From: an uncultured Eubacteriales bacterium | Lineage (GTDB): Bacteria > Bacillota > Clostridia > Oscillospirales > Acutalibacteraceae | Assembly: GCA_900314355.1 (NCBI GenBank) | Contig: OMUY01000038.1 | Coordinates: forward strand, 1-64,000 | Length of the DNA: 64,000 nucleotides | Direction: 5' to 3' | Shown: positions 35,228-47,200 of the stretch, in pieces | Position numbering within the stretch: the first letter of the stretch is position 1 | Layout of the letters: every line of letters starts with the position of its first letter | Notes under the pieces: generated by a model | What the model saw: the letters and a program-made list of their open reading frames with translations, nothing else | The model's database searches: none | Told to the model about the DNA's origin: nothing | Program-made: the position numbers and the translations under genes

Positions 35228-38200
35228 TCAGTGTTTGAATATTTTCTTGAAGAGTTCGGCGAGTTTCTTGAAGAACTCGGCTATGCTCTGAAAGAACTTG
35301 ATGAATCCGTTTGGAGCTACGCCCGAATCGGGATCCACAACATCGGGTTCCACATACTTGGTGATGAGACCCTTGATGAGCTTGTACGCCGCATTGAGCA
35401 CAGGATCATCTGATGTATTCATCATCTTCATTGCAAACGCCCAAGTGTTGTTTACATCGTGGTAAGCAAGGTCTCCCTCGTCAACCGCTTTTTCAACGAA
35501 CAGATAGAGTTTGTAAAGAACATACAGCGCTTCGCCGAATGTAGGATCGTCCGTCCTCGTCTTCGAAAGCTCTTTGAGAACTCCGTCGACATATCCGTAC
35601 GTATCCTCGTCCTTGATGTATTTCTTAAGAAGAGCTTCAATCTGCGGAAGGTTGTTGGAATCAGTCACGAAATCGATAAGTATTCTGCCTACTATCGTTA
35701 TGACGTCTGCCATAGCCTTTGTCTTGTCGGCCTCGTTGTTGGCGTAGACCATCTTGTAGTACTGCTTGTTGACCTGATGATCTCCGTTAGCGGACTCATA
35801 CTTATTGACAGTGCCTGTCGTAAGCTCGTTTACAGCGTCGAGGACTACCGGCGTCAATGTCGTGCCAAGGTCTTCGTTGACCATATTGAGAACAAGTTTG
35901 ACTAATGTCGGGAAGTCAAATGTCAAATCATAAAGCGTCTGACCTTTGATTTTGATTATCTTGTCAACCTGAAGCTCTGACGGGTCTTTGCCGAGTACCG
36001 GCGCGACAGAAGCGAGGAGCTTGTTGATGCCTGCCACCATGTTATTGACAGAAGCGTCAACGCCGTTGGAATCAATATAGTAGATAACCTCAGGAAGCAT
36101 ATTGAACAATGTCGTGACAGGCTTGTTCTGAATCTCCGAAAGCTTATTGATTATCGGGTTGAGAACCATGTCTATGGCCTTGTTCTTCTGAGCGTCGGAC
36201 GCGCCTGTCTCGCAAGCCGCCGTCATTGCCGCCGAGAAGTCGGCAGGACTTGTAATGCCTGTGCAGGAGAGAGCCTCAAGAAGCGGGATAATACCGTACT
36301 TGTAGCCTTCCGAACCGCGAATTGTTATGACGTCGCCGCCGTCGTACTTGTAGAACAAGGAGATATTCTTGCCGTTGAGAAGGACGTTCAGAAGCGGAAG
36401 GAGAGGTCTGATGATGTCTTCCATAGCCTGTCTGAATGAAGCTCCGTCATTTACGGTGTAAGTAATCTCCATATTCTCGTAAGCCTTGAGGTCAACTCCG
36501 AGAGCCGATTTAACTATCTTAACGACTTCATCCGCGAGGTAATCGCCGAGAGCGTTTTTAATCTGCTCCATAATAGTTGACTTGAATACACCGAGAATCT
36601 TATCAACCGTATTGTTATTGTAAATCTTGTCCTTGATGAGCATCTGAACAAGCTGCTCAACAGATGTAATCTTTACGCCGTCAATCGTGAGACCGAGCAG
36701 GTGGAGAAGGTTGCCTATGAATCTGTCAAGATGCTCGGCTACGTCAGTCGCCATCTCTCTTGTCCAATACTTGGAGTTCACATAAGGATCAGCGTATTTC
36801 TTAGAAGTCGAGATTGCGCTTACAACTTCACCCGTGTCGGCTTTATCGGTCATCGTGAACTTGATAGCCTGGTAATCCGAATATGTGAGGTCGCCTGTGT
36901 CGCTGAGTACCTTGAGAATAGTGTCTGCTGCGGTATCCGCATTTTCAACTTTGAACATCTCAAGGATTGTCTCAAGGTTGTCGGAGTACATCGCCGTATC
37001 GGCAAGTACGCCTATGATTACCGTAAGCATTGTAGCCGCGTCGTGAGTGGACGCCTTGTGGCTGTCGCCCTCTGCGTCTTCGGAGAATTCCATTCTGAAG
37101 CCGGAGTGGTTGTTTGCGGAATCTATGGCCGTAAGTCTGCCGATGTAGAATTCCTCAATGACTTTTGCGTCATCGGCGGGAACAGTGATGCCGAGCATGT
37201 TGTCAAGTACAGCGAATACAGTCTTGAAGTTGAGAAGGTCTAAGAACGTTGTGTTGTCGCCGACATAGTCGTAATATCCGTCGTCGCCCTTCTTATACTT
37301 GTTGCCGTCTGCGTCTTTGCCCTGAAGAGCATCGTTGATGGTGTCTTTAAGGAGCGTTACAACAGTGGCGGAGGTATCGGAATCTGAGCTGATGAACGGC
37401 ATCGCGACTTCAACGAGAGCGTTTACGGGAGCGATAAGATTGTCAACAGATGCGCCGAGACCGTTTGTATTGATGAAGTAGATGATGTTGGGAAGAAGAG
37501 CAACTATTTCGTTTACGGGGTCAGCCTGAATCTCGTCAACTCTGTTGAGAAGGCCAGTGAGAATTGTGTCCTCAACCTCGCTTGCTGTGGATATGTCTGT
37601 TCTGTTTGCAAGACATTCGCATCCGAGAGCTTCGAGAATGTAGACAAGACCGTTCGCATATCCCTCGCCGCCTTTGATTGTGAGGAGAGTTGAATTGTCG
37701 GAAGACTTCATAAATTCATAGTCATCGCCGAGAAGCAGCCATTCAACGAGAGAATCAAGGTAAGGCGAAAGTACGGATTTGACAGCCTTAGCGAAGTTGT
37801 CTCTTGTAATCTCGTCAGACGATGTGATTCCGGTGTCTGCTTCTATCTTAGCCTGAGCCTTCGCGCTGTCGAATTCGTAATTGCCTTCAGAATTCTTTCC
37901 GCCGTAGGTGTTGAGCCATGTGTAGATGTCTGCGCCGAGAAGTTCGCCTGCCGCTATAACAACGTTGTCATTGAGACCGCCGACAAGGTCGTAAACAGCG
38001 GAGATTACGTCAAGTATGCCCTGCATCGTGTAGACCTTGCTGTCAAGAAGATCTTTTACGATAGACGCGAGAGGCTTGCCGAGTCCGTCGGATTCCTTCG
38101 TGAATTTGACGAGAACAGCGTCCGCAATCTTTGAAAGATCGCCCATTACGATTTCAGCCGTCTCTTCGTTCCAGTTGTTTTCATATCTCCAGTTGCGGTT

Positions 38201-41200
38201 GTAGACGTTGTAAAGGAGAGTGTCTTCAACATTGGACGGATACTTGGGCGCTGTCATGTTGTCAAGGTCATCTATCGTGTAGGTGTAGCTTGAATCCATG
38301 TAGCCCCAGTCGGGAGCTTCGTACTTGGCCTGCGTATCGCCGTCAAGAAGTTTGATAACAGCGTTGTACTGATTTTCCGCCTTTATGGATTTCTCCGAAG
38401 CGGGATCATCGTCGGCTCCGAGAAGTTTTGTGATGAAACTCTTGTTGTTCGGATTCTTGATTATGTCGCCTGCGAAGGAGACTATTACGGTGATAAGATC
38501 CGTTCTGTCCTGAACCGATCCGCCGAACGCCTGTACTCCGTGAGTTCCGTTCTCTGAATCATAAGTCGTAAGAGTTCCGAATACTATTGATTTGATTTCT
38601 TTTTCGGCCTGGTCGGGTATGTCAACGCCGAAAGCTTCAACGATTTCAAATATCTTATCCCACGTGATGTTCTGATAGTCGATTTCAACATCTTTCGCCG
38701 CCGTATTGTCAAGAGCTTTCTTGATAGCGTCGTTGATATACTTGCTCACGAGAGAATTGATATCTATCTGCTTGTCATCCGAAAGGAACGCATTTGCTAC
38801 GCCGATAACCTTGTCCGCGGGAACGAGAAGGTTGGATACAACCGTTCCGATTCCGTTTGCGCCGACGAAGTAGAGAAGGTTGGGTATAAGGTTGAGAACC
38901 TTCGCGACCGTGCCTTCGTTAGTTGACTTGTCGTATGTCTCAAGATCGTCGAGTCTTGCGGCTACCGCATTTCCTATTACCTTGACTGCGCCGGAAACGT
39001 TGACCGATCCGTCTGCGTTCTTACCGCCGTTTGCCGCGGTGAGAGCGAGAGTAGAAGGTTCGCATCCGAGAGCTTCGAGAAGGTAAACAAGTGCGTTGTC
39101 GTAACCCTTGCCGCCTGTGAGAATAATCTGATCGTCGCCGGCTGTCTTTCCGAGTTCCGTATTATCGTTAGCAGTGTAGAAGAATGTAAGTTTTCCGCCG
39201 AAGAGGAGCCATCCGAGTACAGGATTTACGGGTTCGAGAACAGCCTGGAGGGCGTCGCCGAATGTCGCGTAATGGCTCGGATCGTAGCCGAGGTTCTCTG
39301 ATGAGAACTTAGGTGTTCCGTTTTCTTTGTCCGTTACATTGCCGTCAGCGTCGTAGTAAATTACGTTGCCGCTTGCGTCTTTGTCTTCTGCTTTTGTTAT
39401 CCACGACTGGATGTCTGTTCCGAAGAATACGTCGACAAGTTTGAGGTAATCCTGGTAGTCGTAAATTGCCTTAGCAATCGTTGCCACTAAGTCGTTGAGC
39501 ACCGACGTGTACTTGGCGTTTCCGTCTTTGTCCGTCGTCTCGCCGTATACCGAATCCGCGACAAGCTTCTTCAGGTAAGCGCCGAGCGATGTGCTCTTGT
39601 CTTTCTGTATTGTCTGAATAATGTAATCGACAAGTCCGTCGAGAGACGCCACTATCGCGTCCGCGTTGGAGGATGTTGCGTTTCTGTACCAGTCGTTGTC
39701 GTACTGGAGATATGTACAGCTTGATTTAGCTTTAGCATTGGATGCCGTGTAATCCGCGACATATTTCTTCAGACTTTCAAGACTTGAATTGTCATAGCTT
39801 CCGTCCGTATTGAGGAATGTCCAGTTGGGAATTGTGTAGGTGTAGTTTTCTGTATCTTTGTACAGCGCGAGGATCGCGTCATACTGCTTATCGGTAAGCT
39901 TCAGCGTGTTGAGCACGAAGTCTCTGTTGTCGGCCGAATCTCCGAGTGTGTCGAGGATTATGGAGATAAGTATCGTCTCCATATCGGCTCTGTCGTTCTG
40001 AGAGTCGTTTCTCTCGGCTCTTAGAGTCATATCGTAGATATAGCCTGTGCCGGATGTAGTGTAGTCTTTCTTTGTAAGCTCGCCGATGTAGAATTTTTCA
40101 ATGAGCTCTTTCGTACCGTCGGGTATTGTGAGACCTACAAGGTTCTTTACAACTAAAAGAATATTGTCGGTAGTGAGAAGCTCTTTGAATGTCTTAGCGT
40201 CTTTGACGTAATCAACATAGCCGTCGTCGCCCTTCTTATACTTGTTGCCGTCCGCGTCTTTGCCCTGAAGAGCGCCGTTGATGGTGTCTTTGAGAAGCTG
40301 AACGACTGACGAATCTGTGCCGGTGACAGGAGATGCGATTTCGAGAAGCTCGGTAGCGGGAACAAGGAGGTTGTCGACTACAACACCTGCGCCATTAGCG
40401 TTCAGGAAGTAGACAAGTCTTGTCACAAGCTGAAGAGCACCCTCGATAGGATCGGCTTCAATCGCCTTTACAGCGGCTATTGTACCGTTGATGAGCGTTG
40501 TCTCAAGTGTTCCTATATCGGTTGCGTATACCTTAGAGAGGTCAACGCCGAGAATATCGAAGATGTAAGCGAGACTCTTAGCATATCCGTTGCCGCCGGA
40601 GATTGTGATAAGAGGAACGGTATTGCCGTTGTCAAGCTCGGAATCGTCGAGGAATGTGTAGTTGTTTCCGAGAAGCAGCCATGAGAGTACGCCGTCAAGA
40701 GGTTTAAGTTCGTTTCTGATGATCGAGGTGTAGTTGCTTTCGATGTATGTCTTTTCATCCTGACCGTCGGGTATCGTTATTCCTTTGAATACCTTGTTGC
40801 CTTCGGAATCGGTCTCGGTGTGACTGTCAAGCCATCCCTTTGCGTCAGCGTCGAGAGCTGCGCCCGCGACTTCGACAATATTCTCGTCAATTCCGGAAAG
40901 CGCTTTCCAGACAAGTTCAAGAACAGAGTCTATCGTCTTCTTGTTGTAGACAGCGCCTGTGACGTAGCTTGTTATGAGCTGAGTCATCGCCTCGTCTTCA
41001 TCAGTTATCTTGTTGTCGGAATTTACGTAGTTGTAAAGAACCATATTGACAAGTGATTTAAGTTCGTAATCAAGAGTGTAGATCCCGTCTTTAGACCATG
41101 CGTTCTGGTACTTCAGGTAAACTGCGCAGTTTGTATAAGTGTCGTCGGGATATTTGGGAGCTATACCGTTGAAGTAATCGTCAACCGTGTAGCCTTCGTC

Positions 41201-44200
41201 CATATATCCGTAGTCGGGTACCTGATAGTCGTTGTCGTCTATTTTGGCGCCCTTAACTATGTTCATTACAGCTTCGTATTTCTTTTCGGCTTCCGCAAGC
41301 TGGTCGGCTGTCGCGTCTTTTCCCGCTATAAGGGCAACGATAGCGTCCTTGTTTACAGGTTCTTCGAGAGTATCGACTGCGAGAGATACGACGATTGTGA
41401 GGAAGTCTGCTTTCTGAGCAGCTGTTTCGGCAAGCATCTTGATGAATCCGCCGCCTGCCGGTACGCCGGAGATGGCATCGTCAGCCTCGAGATTGCCGAG
41501 ATAGAGTTTTTCGAGCTGTTCCTGAGCCTTTTCGGGAACCGTAATGCCCGTAAGTTTCTTGATTACCGAGAATAATGTATTCCAGCTGAGATCAAGTTTT
41601 CCGTCGGAGTAGGAAAGTCCGTAATCGTCAACTATGTCGTTGATGTCGAGAAGTTCTTTTCCGGCGATTATGTTAGCCTGAGAGATTATTCCCGTTACAG
41701 GTTTAAGAATGTTGGATACAACGGCTGTGAGACCGTCAGCGCCGATGAAGTAAACGAGAGAAGGAAGAACTTCGATTATCTGATTTACGGGATCGGCTTC
41801 AGCCTTGTCAAGCCATTTGGCAAGTCCGTTTCCGAGATCCGTAAGGAATGAAGTCATCTTAGCTGTCGTCTCGTCGACTGTCGCAGGCGTGTAGTCTGCT
41901 GCAGTCTTCATTCCTTCTACTCCGATAACCTCAAGCAGGTATGCGAGACCGTAAGCGTAGCCGTAGCCGCCGGATACCGTGATGATGTCTTTGCCTTCGG
42001 AGTCGTTGAAGAACTTATAGCTTCCGCCGAACAGCAGCCAGTTGAGAAGTCCCGCTGCAGGTGAGAGAGCCGTCGCAAGCGATGAGCCGAATGCGGAGGA
42101 GTCTGCAGGTGAAAGCTGAGCTTTTGCTTCATCCGTAAGAGTCGCTTTTCCGTCGTCGTCAAATGTCACCATTTCCTTGGTCCATTTTGCGAGGTCGACT
42201 CCGAGAGTATTCTTTATCGCGTCATAGAGCGTGTCTTCGCTAAGTCCGGAGGACTTGCAGATATCTTTTGCAAGTTTGGCTATCTGCTCCGCGGCGAGAA
42301 CAACGAGATTCTGAAGAACAGAGTCGCTGCCGTAAATCTTGCCGTTGACCGCTTTCTTGATGATAGCGGAAAGTGACGATTTGTCTTCATCGCCTTTCGC
42401 CGTCATGCTGAGAACCGCGTCTATAACAGTTGAAAGTTTGCCTACTACCGTTTCAGCTTTTTCGGATGTCCAGTTTGTATCGTATGTGAGATATACGAAC
42501 GAATTGCGGTAGTTGCCGGAGTTCGCGCTGTCATAAGCTTCGGCGTAAGAAACGAGCTTAGCCTTGATCTGGTCAAGATCTCCCGCCGCGCCGTTCAGGT
42601 AATCCCAGTCGGGCGTTATCATGTCGCTTTCGGAGAACGTCTGACCGCTTATGATAGCTTTGAGCGCCTCGTATTTAGTTTCGCCGTTGTCACCGAGAAG
42701 CTTGATTACAGCGTCCTTGTTTTCGCTGTAAAGAGCAGTCTCAAGCACAAGCGAGATGAGAAGAGTCTCCATGTCGCCCGTAGTGCTGCCTACGTCGCCG
42801 GATCCGTTAAGAACCATCTTCCATGTGTAGATGCCTGTGCCGGAGTTGTCTATTCTCTCAAGCTTGCCGATGTAGAAGTTCTCAAGTACGTTCTTAACTG
42901 CGTCGGGAATTACTATGCCCGTCGCGTGTTCGGCTATCTCGAGAACTTTATTCATTGTGAGAAGCTCTTTGAATGTTGTCGCGTCGCCTATGAAGTCAAC
43001 GTATTTGTCGTCGCCCTTTGCGGGTTTGTTGCCGTCCGAATCCTTGACCTGAAGAGCGTCGTTGATTGTGTCTTTAAGAGTTTGAACGAGATTTACGTAT
43101 TTTCCGTCCGTAAACGGTCCTATCTGAGCCATTATGCCGGAGATGGGAGCTATGAGGTTATCTATAGCCGCTCCGAGTCCGCCCGCATCGAAGAAGTAGA
43201 TGAGGTTCGGAAGAAGAGATACTATAGAAGTTACTGCATTGGAGCTGTTTTCAATCTCGTCAATCTTTGCAATTACCGCATTGAGAATGCCTTTTTCAAG
43301 AGCGTCGATGTCGGTAGTCGGAATGTTTCCTTCGCTCGTATCTATCGAAAGTGCCTCAAGAAGGAACGCGACCGCAGTCTTATAGCCGTAACCGCCGTTG
43401 AGCGTTACGAAGTAGTCGCTGCCTGTCTTGGCCGCTTCCGCCGAATTGAAGAATCCGTAGCTTGTTCCGAGAAGGAGCCATGAAAGTATGCCGTCAAGAG
43501 GATTGAGAACATCAATAACCGCATTGACGAAATCCTGCTCTGATTTGAACTTGCCGTCGGAAGCGTAGGACGCAATAGACGCAAGCGTCTTGTCTTTATT
43601 GAATGAGTATTTGTTTGTTTCGGAGTCAAGATCGCCGTATGTCTCCATCCAAGTCGTCACGTCCGTATCGGGAACGATGCCGAGGAACTTGAATATATCC
43701 GCATCGAGACCTTCGAGAAGTCCGTAAACCATTCCGATGACAGAAGCGAAGTTGTCTGTTGTTATTATCTGGTCATTGAGAAGGTTCTTTACAAGAGATC
43801 CTATAGAATCGCCTTCGACTGTGATTGCGGAGTCGCCGATCTTTGTAATTTCTTTTCCGTTATTCTGTTTGATGAAGTAGTCCGCTATCGTTTCGATAAT
43901 GGAGTCAAGCGAATCAGCGGTTTCCTTGGTCCAGTTGTTGTCGTACTGAAGATAAAGAGCGTTTGTAGTGACTGAATCTGAAGAAGGATATGTGATTGTT
44001 ACGCTTGAGTTCGCTTCTGTCTTCTTGAAGTTTTCAAGTCCGAGATTTGCGGTGTCGGGATTTACATAGCCGTATGAAGGCACTGCGTCCTGAGCTGTTT
44101 CAACGCCGTTAAGAATGTTGATTACAGCCTCGTACTGAGACTTCGCATTCTCGTACTTGTCGGATGTCTGATCTTCTGTACCTGCGAGAAGCTCTACAAT

Positions 44201-47200
44201 TCTTACCTTGTTGGCAGGATCTTTGAGCACGTCGCCCGCAAGAGATACTATGACCGTAAGAGTGTTAGCCTTGACTACGAGATCGTCGGATTCCATCTTG
44301 ACAAATCCGTTGTCTGTAGCCGCTGTCTTGTCGGCATATGTGTTATATGTCTTAAGTCCGCCGAGATAGAGCTTGTTTACAGCCGCCTGAACCTCATCGG
44401 GTACAGTAATCGAGTTGCCGTTCTTGTCTTTTGTGACGGAAGCGACAACGTCAAACAACGCATCCCATGAAAGATCTATAGAGCCTGTTGCGGTGTCGTA
44501 TTTAAGTCCGTATTTTTCAAGAGTTCCTTCAAGGTCGAGTACCGATGAGCCTGTCACCTTGGACACGACGCTGAGAAGTTTAAGTACCGGAGCGAGAAGG
44601 TTCTTTACGGAAACTGTCAATCCGTCTGCGCCGATGAAGTAGATGAGGTTAGGAAGAATGTCAAGCGCTTTTCCGATAGGATCTTTCGAGATGCTTTCAA
44701 GAACATCCGCGATATCCGTTCCGATGTCGTCAAGAAGCTTGTCGGTGTCGTATGTGCCGTCCGACTTCTTGTAAGCGTCCGATGATTTGAGACCTTCGAG
44801 GCCGAGAGCTTCAAGAATGTAGACAAGTCCGTTGTCATAGCCCTTGCCGCCCGCGATTGTTATTATATCAACGTGCTGTTCATCATTAAAGAACTTGTAG
44901 TCCTGTCCGAGAAGAAGCCACGCGATAAGTCCGCCTGCGGGTTTGAGGAATGCAGCGAGATCCTGTCCGAATTCTTTAGCGTTTGTAGGTCTCACCTCGT
45001 CAAGGTATTCGTCCTTGACCGTGTATGTCTTTACTGTTTCGCCGTTTTCGTCGGTGGTTTCCGTAACGTTAACCTTGTTCATCCAAGCTTTAAGGTCAGC
45101 GCCGAATATCTTTCCGACGAGATCGTATACGCTGTCATAGCTTACGCCTGCCTGTTTCTCGATAGTGTCGCCGAGCTCATAGAGAAGCTTTGCGACCATG
45201 GGAACAAGCGTTGTTTCGAGTACCGATTTCTTTTCTTCCGTTCCTTTGCCGGAATCGGCGGGAACGTAGTAGAGTGTGCCGTCAAGCGCTCCCTGTACCA
45301 TCTGAGCCACAGATGAAGGAACATTCTGTCCGTTGTCCGCAAGAAGCTTGAGAACCTGATCTATTATAGCGTTTGCCGAAGATATGAGCTTTTCGGATGC
45401 GTCGAGCGTCCAAGCCTCTTCTTTATATTCATAGTTCAGGTATACGCAAGTTCCGTTTTCAGTCATGTAGGAAGGTTTCTTGCTTTCTACATACTGGTCC
45501 GCCCAAGATTTAAGATTTTCATAAATCTGGTCTTTGTCGCCCGCGCCGTCGTCAAGGTAATCCCAGTTTACGGAGTCGTAATCCGCTGCTGTCTCGCCTT
45601 TTACGAGTGCATAAACCGCGTCATAGATATTTTCGCCGTTATCGCCGAGAATCTTTACCACAGCGGCTTTGTTTTCTTTTCTGAGTACTGTTTCGATGAC
45701 TATCGAAAGAAGTATTGTTTCAAAGTCTACTCTGTCCTGAGCGGCCTTGTCTTTGTCAAGCGCGTTGAATACCATCTTCGCGGCCGTCAAACCGTTGGCG
45801 GATGTGTAGGAAACGAGCGAGCCGAGATAGAAGTTCGCTATTATCTCTTTCGCCTCGTCGTTGAATGTGATGCCCTGGCCTTCGCCGTCACCGTCGGGAT
45901 CTGTAAGAGTCGCTGCAAGAGCGAATACCGTATCCCAGCTGAAGAGTCCGTCCCAGCTGTTCTCCGTGTTAAGCTTGTTAAGAACTATGTTCTTTACGGA
46001 TTTAACCGTGTCGGAGTCCGAATCTTTTACGGCGAGAACGCCTGTAAGAAGCTGCTTGACAAGAGCGTAAGAGCTGCCGTACTCAACGCCGTTGACCGTA
46101 AGAGTCGGGTTGAGCTGCTTGAGAACGGTATCGATAGGAGCGAATATGTTCTTGACAATAGTTGTAAGTCCGTCGGCGTCAATGAAGTAGATGAGGTTCA
46201 GAAGCATAGGCATTAAAGTGCCCATCGGGTCTTCCTTGCCGGCGTCGAGTTTTTTGAGAATACCGTCTATTACATCGGCAACGGCCTTCGCGCCGTCGTA
46301 TGTAGTTGTAGCCGCTCCGGGCTCCGATGTACGGTAATGATCAGCCGTGTAAACTCCGGAAGCGGTGTCGGCTCCCTCGTCAATGAGCAATGCTTCGGCA
46401 AGATATACGAGACCCTGATTGTAGCCTTTGAATCCGGGGAATTTAATAATGGACGTATAGTCGTATGTTCCGTCGGAGTTTACTTTTTCTACCTTGTTGA
46501 AGAATTCGTAATCCTGACCGAACAGGAACCAGTCAAACAAACTGTTAAGAGGAGTGAGCGCTGTCCTGAGTTCAACGTCGAACGCCTTCTTGTTGTATTC
46601 GGCTGCCGTTTCCTCGGTGTATGTCGTGCCATCGGCGGCTTTGTCGCCCGACTTTACAAACTTGCCGGAGAAATAATCCTTGTTGAACGAGTACGCTCCC
46701 TTGTCGTTTAATTTGTATGTGTATGTTCCGTCGCCGTTATCGGTCTTTACGGCGTAAGTCTGAAGGAATGTTTGAACGTCAATTCCAAGTGCCGCTCCGC
46801 CTGCCTGAATGAGCTGAGCGTTGTACTTTGAAAGGAATTCGTAAACCTTGCCGAATACGGTATCAAACGTATCCTCGCTGTAGATTGTTTTGTTGAGAGT
46901 GGCAGTTACAAGCTCGGAGATTGTTCCGGTCTGCTGCTGGTCGTTTTCATCCTTGTAGCTTATCTTGAAGTTCTTGAGAACGTCCATAAGCGTGCTCTCA
47001 ACCGATGCGGCTGTGGATTTTGACCAGTTGTTCTTGTAGTCGAGGTAAACTGTCGTCTCCTTAGCGGGAGTCGTAAGATCATCTATTGTCTGAGACGCGA
47101 GATTTTCAAACGTGGCGTCTTTGTACATATAGAGCCAGTTGGGCGAATAGTACTGAACGTCGTTTACTCCGCTTTCTGTAAGAAGCGAAACGCCTACATT

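Noticed and set aside
35228..35330. LPXTG sortase signal at the end of the giant protein
   Set aside because: No LPXTG-like motif and no hydrophobic transmembrane stretch; the tail is an amphipathic basic helix.
42926..43483. Open frames antisense to the giant gene (for example 36701-37243, 42926-43483, 44873-45316 on plus)
   Set aside because: They recur at equivalent places in different modules, as expected from shadow frames of a repeated gene, and lack ribosome binding sites or recognisable products.
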